A DNA stretch of 9,552 nucleotides from Propionibacterium sp. (GTDB taxonomy: Bacteria; Actinomycetota; Actinomycetes; Propionibacteriales; Propionibacteriaceae), in NCBI GenBank assembly GCA_012837465.1, contig DURG01000330.1, forward strand, positions 1 through 9,552, written 5' to 3'. Below are positions 1-6,149 of this stretch, in pieces. Position 1 is the first letter of the stretch, and the number at the start of each line of letters is the position of its first letter. The notes under the pieces were generated by a model, which was not told the DNA's origin, did no database searches, and was given only the letters and a program-made list of their open reading frames with translations. Position numbers and translations under genes: made by a program.

Positions 1-124
1 CACCTGCCACCATGCCTCGGGTGCGCTGCCGACGGCGGCGCGCCCCGGCGAGCAGGCCGTCGGGCACGGAGAGTTCGGGGGTGACGCGGTGGAGCGCGTC
101 TCTGATGTCATCGTGGTCGCTCAT
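1..124 (-). CDS. Membrane partner of the first SigE-family sigma factor, N-terminal fragment
   Basis: Only the first 41 residues lie in the window; the gene runs off the left edge. The ATG at 124-122 sits one base after the stop codon of the sigma gene (TGA-G-ATG), and AGGAGG lies six bases upstream, so the two are almost certainly co-transcribed. The start MSDHDDIRDALHRVTPEL, followed by an Arg-rich run (GARRRRQR) near residues 30-37, matches the N-termini of the other membrane partners in this window, which have an acidic M-(N/S)-D opening, a PE-x-P or PEL element, then G-A-R-R before the membrane segment. By analogy it is the cytoplasmic tail of a single-pass membrane protein that may act as an anti-sigma factor. 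No zinc-finger (HxxxCxxC) motif is visible. The membrane and outer parts are outside the window. Confidence 0.75.
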   Translation of the reverse strand, partial: MSDHDDIRDALHRVTPELSVPDGLLAGARRRRQRTRGMVAG

Positions 125-125
125 C

Positions 126-608
126 TCAGGCCTCCTGAGTGATGAGGTGCGCCGACTCTCGCAGAGCCGCACACCCTCGGTGGGCGTACTTCTTGACCGC
201 GCCCTCGCTGATCCCCAAGGCCTCGGCCACCTCGGCGATGGGCCGATCCTCGATGTAGCGCATGGTCACCACGGCCCGCTGCATGCGGGGAAGGGTGGCC
301 AGTGCGCGGAGCAGGTCGAGCCGGAGCTCGGCCGTGTCGTCGGGGGTGGGCGTGTCGTCGTCGACGGTGTCGCTGGGGAATTCGGATCTCCAGCTGAGCC
401 GCCACCAGGAGATGTACGTGCGGTACATGGTGGTGCGGAGGTAGGCCTCGAACTTGTGGTCGTTGGCGAGTTTGTCGTAGGCGCCCAGAGACTTCGCCAA
501 CGCGGTTTGGAGGAGATCCTCCGCGTGGTGCGAGTCGCCCGTGAGTGCCCACGCGGCGCGCAGGAGGTCGCCGCCGCGTTGGGCGATGAACGTCTCGATG
601 CCCTGCAT
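126..608 (-). CDS. SigE-family (ECF-like) RNA polymerase sigma factor
   Basis: A sigma factor of about 160 residues that directs RNA polymerase to a dedicated promoter set. Region 2 spans about residues 13-75, with the LTGDSHHAEDLLQTAL stretch and the TYISWWR stretch typical of the SigE family (TIGR02983). Region 4 spans about residues 103-152, with LPRMQRAVV, then a helix-turn-helix (EVAEALGISEGAVKKYAHRG). GTG at 614 is possible, but AGGAGG overlaps it and sits five bases before the ATG at 608, so 608 is preferred. The gene is followed after one base by a membrane protein gene, the usual place for a partner or anti-sigma factor. A TGACAACC-N15-CGCG promoter-like motif lies 16-49 bases upstream and is shared with two other genes in the window, suggesting autoregulation. 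Family assignment is firm; the target genes are inferred. Confidence 0.93.
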   Translation of the reverse strand: MQGIETFIAQRGGDLLRAAWALTGDSHHAEDLLQTALAKSLGAYDKLANDHKFEAYLRTTMYRTYISWWRLSWRSEFPSDTVDDDTPTPDDTAELRLDLLRALATLPRMQRAVVTMRYIEDRPIAEVAEALGISEGAVKKYAHRGCAALRESAHLITQEA

Positions 609-623
609 GGCCACCTCCTCACC

Positions 624-657
624 CTAACGACGCGATGGGCCTCACGGGAGGTTGTCA
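624..657 (-). promoter_or_regulatory. Putative ECF-type promoter of the first sigma gene
   Basis: Reading on the minus strand there is TGACAACC (657-650), 15 bases, then CGCGTCGTTAG (634-624), about 10 bases before the ribosome binding site. The same spaced pair occurs before the sigma gene at 3479 and the lipoprotein gene at 4643. The -35/-10 assignment is inferred from this conservation and from the short leader it would give. Confidence 0.55.
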
Positions 658-736
658 CCAGCGCCGAATCTGTGGACAACGGTGAATCAGGGTGGCCCAG
701 GCCAAAGTGGAGGGGTGTGAAGCACTACAGAAAAGT

Positions 737-800
737 TGACCTTGGGAATTCACCCCGATCGTCTGCATACGCCGACATCACCGCGAAATCCCACGGTGGG
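737..800. repeat. 64-base imperfect palindrome, copy 1 (upstream of the nuclease gene)
   Basis: This element aligns without gaps to 1613-1676, with 50 of 64 bases identical by hand count. Its own arms (738-753 and 783-798) pair at 12 of 16 positions. The best conserved block, from GACATCACCGCGAAATC, is identical in both copies. The right arm reaches to within five bases of the GTG start of the nuclease gene and its last bases (GGTGGGG) form part of the ribosome binding site, so it could serve as an operator. With copy 2 it brackets a single gene. Confidence 0.85.
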
Positions 801-805
801 GAAAA

Positions 806-1609
806 GTGACCACGGGGCAGGTGGTCACTGTCGCCTCACTCTTGGGCCTCGGCTGGGACAGGGCCCAGGTTTCGGCGGCCATCGATGCCGGCACCCTCGT
901 GGAGGTCGTCCGTGGTTGGGTCGCCTACCCCACGGCTGACTCCTTGGTCATCGAGGCGGTCGAGAAGGGCGGGAGGCTCGGTTGCCTGTCCGGCTGCCGG
1001 GTTCACGGGTTGTGGACGCCAGACCACTCAGAACCGCACATCATCATCGGACGGGGCGAGAAGCGCCGCCGCAGCGCTTGGCACAGACACACCTCCGCCC
1101 TCCCCGGTGAGGCCGTGTTTCCCGTTGCCGAGTGCATCGCGCAGGTGATTCGGCACCACTCACCCGAGGAGGCGTTGATGGTGCTGGAATCTGCAGTGCA
1201 GAAGGGCCTCGTCACCAGGATGGAGGCCGAGGTGCTGATTGCTGATTGCTCCTCGGCCAAGCAGCACGCTCTACGGTTCTTCGACCCCCGTGCCGAATCG
1301 GGCTCGGAGACAAGGGTGCGGATGTGGCTGCAACAAGTTCGCGTGCAGGTGAGGCCCCAGGTGCAGATCCCCGGGGTAGGGCGGGTGGACCTCGTGGTGG
1401 GCAACAGCCTCATCGTCGAATGCGACAGCGAGCGCCACCACAAGTACACGGAGGAGGACTACGCCCGCGACCTGGCAGCCAAGGCGTTGGGCTTCGAGAC
1501 CCTTCGGCTCAGCTACCGGCAGATCTTCCTGGAATGGGACGACACCAAGGAACACCTGTTGCGGCGGCTCAGCACAAAGGCCCATCTGAAACATCCCAAG
1601 CCTCTCTGA
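806..1609 (+). CDS. AbiEi-like N-terminal domain fused to DUF559/Vsr-type nuclease domain
   Basis: A 267-residue protein with two parts. Residues 1 to about 60 resemble the winged-helix N-terminus of AbiEi-type antitoxins (a short helix-turn-helix followed by LVEVVRGWVAYP). Residues 160-245 look like a PD-(D/E)xK nuclease fold of the DUF559/Vsr-like group: Glu168 in SETRVRMW, Asp195 in VGRVDLVV, Glu205 and Asp207 in LIVECDSERHH, with Asp replacing the usual Lys, as is common in DUF559. The GTG start at 806 has GGTGGGG just upstream. It is the only plus-strand gene among the left-hand sigma cassettes, with no partner gene beside it, so a classical two-gene AbiE system is not present. It is flanked by 64-base palindromes at 737-800 and 1613-1676. 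It could be a stand-alone nuclease, a self-regulated defence gene, or a domesticated element; its DNA target is unknown. Confidence 0.8.
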   Translation: MTTGQVVTVASLLGLGWDRAQVSAAIDAGTLVEVVRGWVAYPTADSLVIEAVEKGGRLGCLSGCRVHGLWTPDHSEPHIIIGRGEKRRRSAWHRHTSALPGEAVFPVAECIAQVIRHHSPEEALMVLESAVQKGLVTRMEAEVLIADCSSAKQHALRFFDPRAESGSETRVRMWLQQVRVQVRPQVQIPGVGRVDLVVGNSLIVECDSERHHKYTEEDYARDLAAKALGFETLRLSYRQIFLEWDDTKEHLLRRLSTKAHLKHPKPL

Positions 1610-1612
1610 GAA

Positions 1613-1676
1613 TCACCTTGGGATTTCGCTGCGATCGTCCACCTGTGACGACATCACCGCGAAATCTCAAGGTGAG
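1613..1676. repeat. 64-base palindrome, copy 2 (downstream of the nuclease gene)
   Basis: The arms CACCTTGGGATTTCGC (1614-1629) and GCGAAATCTCAAGGTG (1659-1674) pair at 15 of 16 positions, and the pairing continues inward with interruptions (GATCGTC against GACGACATC), leaving almost no loop. It begins four bases after the nuclease stop codon and lies between that gene and the convergent gene ending at 1757, so it could also act as a two-way terminator. Its similarity to copy 1, which lies in a promoter region, argues that termination is not the whole explanation. Confidence 0.88.
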
Positions 1677-1756
1677 TTTCGGCAGGGTCCGGCCCAGAGC
1701 ATGGCCGAGGAGTTCTACCTCATCACCGACAGGGTCTGCGGCGGGCTGTAGCCAGC

Positions 1757-2869
1757 TCAGCCGGCGAAGAGGGCGTCCAGCTCGGCGGCAAACTCCGGGC
1801 TGGGCGTCCAGCCGACGAGGCTGTCGTCGCCGCGGAACTCGTAGCGCTCCCCCGCCTTTCGCAGTTGGATCTGGTCTCCCCAGTCGTTGGCCAGCACCAG
1901 GACGTCGTTGCCACCCTCCTCGCTGGCCTCGACAGGCACGGCATTGGCCAGGGCCTCGCGGCCAATCTGAGCCGCAAGCGACTCCGTCAGCTCGGTCGCC
2001 CGCGACGTCTCGCCGTCCGACGCACAGGCATAGCCTCCAGTGATCTCCTCGAGGGAAACCGGTAGCAGGGCCTGCTGATAGGACACCGCCGGGCACTCCC
2101 GCGCTGGCACATACTCCCCCACCGGGGCGACGGCGAGCTCCCGCTGGGCCTCCCACCGCGCGGCGACCTCGTCGTGGAAGAACGCCTCGCTGCCCTGCAG
2201 GAGGTTCTCGCCGTCGGTCAACTGCGTGGCGTCCTGGACGTCGCCGGTGAACGACATCTTGCGCCCGTCGTCGTACTCGAAGATCACCGTGTAGGCCTCG
2301 GCCGACTCCTTCGCGCTGTCATCGGTCAACTCCGGCTGCGCGTAGAGCGCCTCGATCAGCCCGTCCACATCTGCGACGAGGGGCTCGAGCGGCCCCACCG
2401 TGCCGTAGTTGTCGGGGTTGGTGCACAGCCACGCGCGTGCGGCGCCCGTGGGGATGGTGCCGATGTTGATCCAGTCCCGGACCGGCTCGTGAGCCTCGTT
2501 GTAGCAGGTGATTGCGCCAAGCCTGCCATCGTTGGCCGGCGCGAGGGAGACCTCCACCTCAGGCGTTGGCGCCGGGTCGACGGTGGGCCCAGGCGACTCC
2601 CTGAGCGCAGTCATGGTGGGGGCGGGCGTCGGGCTCCGGGTGGGCTCGGGTGAGGTCACCACCGGTTCCGGCGAGGCGACGATCGGCTCGGCCGTCCCAG
2701 TCAGGTTCAGCGCCAGCGGCACGGCCACGCCGGCCACGACGAGCGCGGCGACTCCCCCAGCCACCACCTGGCGGTTGCGGCGCTTGCGACGCGCGCCCTG
2801 CACCCAGCCCTGGGGCGAGGGCGCCTCCGGCACAGATTGCTTGAAGAGGTCATGGAAGTTGTCGTTCAT
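1757..2869 (-). CDS. Single-pass membrane partner (putative anti-sigma/sensor) of the second sigma factor
   Basis: About 370 residues. Residues 1-34 are a cytoplasmic tail (MNDNFHDLF..., PEAPSP-QGW, then an Arg/Lys cluster); about 35-56 form one hydrophobic helix; about 57-110 are a Pro/Thr/Ser-rich linker; the rest is an outer domain with four cysteines in contexts ITCYN, AWLC, ECPAV and YACAS. It ends with a WGD motif and a W-TPSPE-F element near the C-terminus. The outer domain is clearly paralogous to the lipoprotein at 3591-4643 (shared YGTVGP-x-EPLV, FEYDDG) and to the partners at 6051 and 7890. The ATG at 2869 is preferred over the GTG at 2878 because AAGGGG lies eight bases upstream, the paralogue at 7034 also starts MND, and the TGA-N-ATG junction copies the first cassette. 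No zinc-finger motif is visible. The anti-sigma role is inferred from gene order. Confidence 0.8.
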   Translation of the reverse strand: MNDNFHDLFKQSVPEAPSPQGWVQGARRKRRNRQVVAGGVAALVVAGVAVPLALNLTGTAEPIVASPEPVVTSPEPTRSPTPAPTMTALRESPGPTVDPAPTPEVEVSLAPANDGRLGAITCYNEAHEPVRDWINIGTIPTGAARAWLCTNPDNYGTVGPLEPLVADVDGLIEALYAQPELTDDSAKESAEAYTVIFEYDDGRKMSFTGDVQDATQLTDGENLLQGSEAFFHDEVAARWEAQRELAVAPVGEYVPARECPAVSYQQALLPVSLEEITGGYACASDGETSRATELTESLAAQIGREALANAVPVEASEEGGNDVLVLANDWGDQIQLRKAGERYEFRGDDSLVGWTPSPEFAAELDALFAG

Positions 2870-2870
2870 G

Positions 2871-3479
2871 TCACTCACCCCTTCCTGCGAGGTGCTGGGA
2901 GGCGCGCAGGGCCGCGCGGCCGCGGCTGGCGTGGGCCTTCACGGTGCCGGGCGCGATGCCCAGGCGTTCCGCGATGCTCTCGACAGACAGGTCTTCGAAG
3001 TATTGGAGGACGAGCACTGCCCGCTGCATGCGGGGTAGCTCGCTGAGGGCTCGCGTGAGGTCCAGGTTGACGCCGGGGGCATCTGGTGCCGGTGAGTCAC
3101 CGACGAAATCCGCGGCCTTCTCGTTGCGCCAGGAGAGCTTGCGCCACCAGGAGACGAACGTGCGGTAGATGGTGGTGCGGACGTAGGCCTCGAACTGCGC
3201 ATCGTTGCCGATGTCCTCGTAGCGCGTGTAGGTCTTCGACAGCGCGGTCTGGACCAGGTCCTCCGCATGGTGCGCGTCGCCGGTCAACAGCCAGGCTGCT
3301 CGCCAGAGACCTTTGCCCTTCTGGGCGACGAACCCTTCGAAGCCCAGCGTGGCCTCGCTGACCTCGTCGCTCATGGGCTTCACGATAGCGCCGGACCGTG
3401 CCACCGGCTTGACCCGCCGGGCATGGCCCGGCCGACCTCTGGCTCCGAGGACCTCGACAGCGTGCGCGGTAGTGGTCAT
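2871..3479 (-). CDS. SigE-family (ECF-like) sigma factor with an N-terminal extension
   Basis: 202 residues if started at the ATG at 3479. Region 2 carries LTGDAHHAEDLVQTAL and TFVSWWRK; region 4 carries LPRMQRAVLVL and the helix-turn-helix AERLGIAPGTVKAHASRGRA. The start at 3479 has a near-perfect AGGAGG five bases upstream and a promoter-like motif (TGTCAACC-N15-CGCGTG) about 22-50 bases upstream. This adds roughly 50 basic residues (including RGRPGHARRVKPVAR) before region 2 that the paralogues lack. A start at the ATG at 3374 (MSDEV) would give the usual length but has only a weak ribosome binding site. The membrane partner starts one base after its stop codon, so the two form an operon. 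Family assignment is firm; the start is less so. Confidence 0.92.
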   Translation of the reverse strand: MTTTAHAVEVLGARGRPGHARRVKPVARSGAIVKPMSDEVSEATLGFEGFVAQKGKGLWRAAWLLTGDAHHAEDLVQTALSKTYTRYEDIGNDAQFEAYVRTTIYRTFVSWWRKLSWRNEKAADFVGDSPAPDAPGVNLDLTRALSELPRMQRAVLVLQYFEDLSVESIAERLGIAPGTVKAHASRGRAALRASQHLAGRGE

Positions 3480-3500
3480 GATCGCCTCCTCTTCCACCAA

Positions 3501-3529
3501 CACGCGTCGGGAGCCGGGATTGGTTGACA
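3501..3529 (-). promoter_or_regulatory. Putative ECF-type promoter of the second sigma gene
   Basis: TGTCAACC (3529-3522), 15 bases, CGCGTG (3506-3501) on the minus strand, followed within about 10 bases by AGGAGG. It has the same spacing and layout as the motif before the first sigma gene. It sits immediately after the terminator of the upstream lipoprotein gene. Confidence 0.55.
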
Positions 3530-3540
3530 CCGCACATGCA

Positions 3541-3577
3541 ACGTCCCCAGCTCCCGACGTGCGGGAGCTGGGGACGT
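3541..3577 (-). terminator. Strong hairpin terminator after the lipoprotein gene
   Basis: A perfect 16-base-pair stem, arms 3541-3556 (ACGTCCCCAGCTCCCG) and 3562-3577, with a five-base loop. It starts 14 bases past the lipoprotein stop codon and lies before the promoter of the second sigma gene. There is no clear U-tract, as is common for actinobacterial terminators. Confidence 0.85.
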
Positions 3578-3590
3578 CACAGAAGTGGTC

Positions 3591-4643
3591 TCACTCGTTG
3601 CGGATCGCCTTACCGATGGCGTCGCCCACCTCGGGGCTGGGCTCGTACTTCATGCCTCCCTGGTCGGAGATCCACAGGAAGCCGGGCTCGTTGTCGAGCA
3701 TCTTCAGCACCGTGGCTTCGCCCCAGGGCACCATCAGGGACAGGGAGGTACCGGTGGCCGGCAGGTTGGCCTCCGACGGGGTCGAGTTCGCCCGCAGCTC
3801 ACCTGCGATCAACTCGGCCAGTTCGGGATCCATCGGGAGCGCGGTCAGCTCCTCGGAGTTCCCCGCGCAGATCCAGCCCCCGGAGACGTCCTCGATGGGG
3901 TGGGCGACGATGTAGTGGTCGGGGGCAGGACACGCGGTGGCATGTGGCGCGGCGTCCTCGTCGGGCGGACCCGCTGCGAGTCGCTGGTCGAGCCAGCGGC
4001 CCCTCACCTGGTTGAGGAACTGCTCGCCTCCGACGCGTTCCTCCTCCCCGATCCAGACCGAGCCCTCCGGCTGGTCATCGCCCTCGACGATGCTGAAGGA
4101 TCCGTCCTCGTACTCGAAGACAACCCGATACAGCCCAGCCTGTTCCTGCGGCGGGTCGTCCGTGCGCTCCGGGAGCGCAGCCAGGTCTGCGAGGATGGCA
4201 TCGATGTCGCCAACGAGCGGCTCCATCGGGCCGACGGTGCCGTAGCCGCCCGGCGCGTCGCCGCACAACCAGGCACGCACAGCGCCTTCCTCGGCCCGCA
4301 CCGCGGCGTCGAGGGTGCGGTTCTCCCCGTTGTCGTCATAGCAGGCCACCGCACCGGGGAGATCTCCCTCGGCGGGGTCCATGGCGGGCTTGTCGCCATC
4401 CGACGGCGGGGCCGCGGTGTCGGCGGGCTCGCTGCTCTCGGTTTCGGTGGGCTCGGTGGTGTCGGGATCGTCGATCGCCGTCTCCGTGACTGTCGCCGCA
4501 GGTTCGGACGCGACGGTGGTCTCAGTCACGGTCGGGACGGGCGTGCCGGGCTCCGCGGGCGTACCGTCCGGCGAGCAAGCGGCCAGGCCCACGGCCAAGC
4601 CGGCCAGGGTGGCAACAGCGGCGGCTGTTCGCTTGGCGTTCAT
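3591..4643 (-). CDS. Lipoprotein bearing the outer domain of the sigma-factor membrane partners
   Basis: 350 residues, starting at an ATG with AGGAGG seven bases upstream. Residues 1-22 form a lipoprotein signal peptide, with lipobox L20-A-A-C23; about 24-95 is a Thr/Glu/Pro-rich linker; the remainder is an outer domain with four cysteines (101, 127, 238, 259). This domain is paralogous to that of the membrane protein at 1757-2869: AVRAWLC, YGTVGP-x-EPLV, VVFEYEDG, the SGGWICA segment, and the closing EPSPEV element are shared in order. The protein lacks the cytoplasmic tail and membrane helix, so it cannot itself touch a sigma factor. It may bind the same ligand, or act as a decoy or accessory sensor. 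A TGTCAACC motif upstream suggests it belongs to the same regulon. It is transcribed alone and ends at a strong terminator. The opposite strand is open over nearly the same span, but has no supporting features. Confidence 0.85.
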   Translation of the reverse strand: MNAKRTAAAVATLAGLAVGLAACSPDGTPAEPGTPVPTVTETTVASEPAATVTETAIDDPDTTEPTETESSEPADTAAPPSDGDKPAMDPAEGDLPGAVACYDDNGENRTLDAAVRAEEGAVRAWLCGDAPGGYGTVGPMEPLVGDIDAILADLAALPERTDDPPQEQAGLYRVVFEYEDGSFSIVEGDDQPEGSVWIGEEERVGGEQFLNQVRGRWLDQRLAAGPPDEDAAPHATACPAPDHYIVAHPIEDVSGGWICAGNSEELTALPMDPELAELIAGELRANSTPSEANLPATGTSLSLMVPWGEATVLKMLDNEPGFLWISDQGGMKYEPSPEVGDAIGKAIRNE

Positions 4644-4683
4644 GATGGATCCTCCTAGGTTGATTCATCTCGGTCTCAACTAT

Positions 4684-4714
4684 CACGCGCGTGAGGGGGT
4701 CACACCGGTTGACA
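4684..4714 (-). promoter_or_regulatory. Putative ECF-type promoter of the lipoprotein gene
   Basis: TGTCAACC (4714-4707), then CGCG after 15 bases or CGCGTG after 17 bases (4689-4684), on the minus strand, leaving a leader of about 35 bases. The -35-like half is identical to that of the second sigma gene; the -10-like half is less certain because the CGCGCGTG run allows two registers. Confidence 0.5.
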
Positions 4715-4781
4715 TGGATTCCAAGATCGCTGAACCTGCTGCTGGGACGCAGTCTCAGGGACGGTGAGTAAGCTCGGCATC

Positions 4782-5831
4782 ATGCGTGGTGAATACAAAG
4801 TTCCTGGCGGCAAGCTCGTCGCCGTCGACGTCGAGGCCGAGGACGGCCGCCTGACTCAGGTTTTCGTATCCGGCGACTTCTTCCTCGAGCCCGACGAGGC
4901 CCTCGACGACATCAACGGCGCCCTCATGGGCATGCCCTCCAACGCGTCGGTGACCGAACTGGCCCAAGCGATCGAACAGCGGCTCTCGCCCGAGACCCAG
5001 ATGATCGGCTTCAACGCCGAGGCGGTCGGCATCGCGGTGCGTCGTGCGCTGGGGCACGCCACCGATTGGTCGGATCACACGTTCGACGTCATCGGACCAG
5101 TGACGATGGATCCGCGCATGCACGTCGCGCTCGACGAGGTGATGGCGGCCGAACTTGCCCGCGGCGAGATCAACCCCAGCCTGCGGATCTGGGACTGGGA
5201 CCAGCCGCTCGTGGTGATCGGCTCCTTCCAGAGCTACAAGAACGAGATCGACGACGAGGGACGCGAGCGCCACGGCATCAACGTGGTGCGCCGCATCACC
5301 GGCGGCGGCGCCATGTTCATGGAGCCCGGCAACTGCGTGACCTACTCGCTGATCGTGCCCGTCTCGCTCGTCGAGGGGCTGAGCTTCGAGCGCTCCTACG
5401 AGTTCCTCGACCAGTGGGTGATGGGCGCCCTCAAGGAGCTGGGCGTCAACGCCCGCTACATCCCGCTCAACGACATCGCCTCGGACAAGGGCAAGATCGC
5501 CGGCGCCGCCCAGCGCCGGGTGACCGGCGGCGTCGTCGTGCACCACGTGACGATGGCCTACGACATCGACGCCGACAAGATGCTCGAGGTGCTGCGCATC
5601 GGGCGCGAGAAGATGTCGGACAAGGGCACCAAGTCGGCCAACAAGCGCGTCGACCCGCTCCGTTCCCAGACCCAACTCCCCCGCGACCAGATCCTGTCGT
5701 CGTTCCTGGCGCACTTCGAGTCGCTGTACGAGACGCAGCGCCGCGGGTACTCCGACGAGGAACTGGCGCGGGCGAAGGAGCTTGTCGAGACGAAGTTCAG
5801 CTCCGAGGAGTGGACCAAGCGCATCCCGTGA
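4782..5831 (+). CDS. lplA: Lipoate-protein ligase family protein (LplA-like)
   Basis: 349 residues from the ATG at 4782. Members of this family attach lipoate or octanoate to E2 subunits of 2-oxoacid dehydrogenases and to GcvH, in the cytoplasm. Residues 1-90 look like the small accessory domain, here placed N-terminally (GEYKVPGGKLVAVDVE...GDFFLEP). The catalytic domain follows: RRITGGGAMF (170-179) is the RRxxGGGAV-type motif, and K238 in GKIAGAAQRR is the lysine that contacts the acyl-adenylate. An in-frame GTG at 4764 is an alternative start with an AGGGA too close to it; the ATG is preferred because the MRGEYKVPGG opening fits the domain. A TTGACA hexamer at 4709-4714 could be its -35 box but no good -10 is seen. 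It stands alone between minus-strand genes and looks unrelated to the sigma cassettes. Confidence 0.9.
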   Translation: MRGEYKVPGGKLVAVDVEAEDGRLTQVFVSGDFFLEPDEALDDINGALMGMPSNASVTELAQAIEQRLSPETQMIGFNAEAVGIAVRRALGHATDWSDHTFDVIGPVTMDPRMHVALDEVMAAELARGEINPSLRIWDWDQPLVVIGSFQSYKNEIDDEGRERHGINVVRRITGGGAMFMEPGNCVTYSLIVPVSLVEGLSFERSYEFLDQWVMGALKELGVNARYIPLNDIASDKGKIAGAAQRRVTGGVVVHHVTMAYDIDADKMLEVLRIGREKMSDKGTKSANKRVDPLRSQTQLPRDQILSSFLAHFESLYETQRRGYSDEELARAKELVETKFSSEEWTKRIP

Positions 5832-5838
5832 TCGCCGG

Positions 5839-5865
5839 CTGGGCCAGGCTCGAAGCTCAGCCCAG
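5839..5865 (+). terminator. Possible hairpin terminator after the lipoate ligase gene
   Basis: CTGGGC (5839-5844) pairs with GCCCAG (5860-5865), with a short inner stem GCT/AGC around CGA. It lies eight bases past the stop codon, between two convergent genes. The stem is short and no U-tract follows, so this is a weak call. Confidence 0.4.
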
Positions 5866-5892
5866 GCCCGACGATCGCGACTTCCTCAGGGC

Positions 5893-6149
5893 CTACCGGT
5901 CCACGCGGGCGCTGCCCCCGCTGGCGAGTCTGTTGACTTCTGCGTAGGTGACCATGGAGGTGTCACCGGGCGTGGTCATGGCCAGTGCACCATGGGCGGC
6001 GCCCAGTTCAACAGCGCGCTGCAGGCCCTGTTCGGTGAGGAGCCCATAGATCAGACCCGAGGCGAACGAGTCGCCGCCGCCGACGCGGTCGAGGATCTCC
6101 AACCCTGTGCGATGGGTCGCCTGCACCAAACCGGTCTCGGCAGGCGACC
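5893..6149 (-). pseudogene. C-terminal remnant of a KdgK-like PfkB-family sugar kinase
   Basis: About 80 residues survive out of roughly 340 expected. They read SPAETG, then THRTGLEILDRVGGGDSF, continue through GAAHGALAMTTPGDTS and end GGSARVDR at an intact TAG. DRVGGGDSF is the KdgK version of the PfkB signature that carries the catalytic aspartate, and the closing segment is typical of 2-keto-3-deoxygluconate kinases. The nucleotide- and sugar-binding N-terminal three quarters is absent. Recognisable sequence fades at about 6149, exactly where the neighbouring membrane-protein gene stops resembling its paralogues. The remnant overlaps that gene in another frame on the same strand. A TTG at 6129 could nominally start it, but a functional kinase is very unlikely. 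Confidence 0.8.

Noticed and set aside
671..679. A perfect DnaA-box-like sequence (TTGTCCACA on the minus strand).
   Set aside because: It is a single site with no cluster, no AT-rich unwinding region and no dnaA or dnaN nearby, so it is not evidence for an origin.
12..809. A 265-codon plus-strand frame covering the first sigma gene and the intergenic region.
   Set aside because: It runs opposite a clear sigma factor and through a promoter region and palindrome, and has no recognisable domain.
806..1609. The nuclease gene considered as the antitoxin of a two-gene AbiE toxin-antitoxin pair.
   Set aside because: No AbiEii-type nucleotidyltransferase gene lies beside it. The neighbours are a sigma gene and a membrane-protein gene on the other strand.
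1701..1751. A 16-codon plus-strand reading frame (MAEEFYLITDRVCGGL) after the nuclease gene.
   Set aside because: It has no ribosome binding site and no recognisable relative. It could be a gene remnant but cannot be supported.
3585..4658. A 357-codon open frame on the plus strand opposite the lipoprotein gene.
   Set aside because: It mirrors the lipoprotein almost exactly, as is common in high-GC DNA. The minus-strand product has a signal peptide, lipobox, ribosome binding site, promoter motif, terminator and paralogues; this one has none.
4755..5714. A 319-codon open frame on the minus strand opposite lplA.
   Set aside because: It is a codon-position shadow of the lipoate ligase gene, and its His/Asp/Val-rich composition is typical of such antisense frames.
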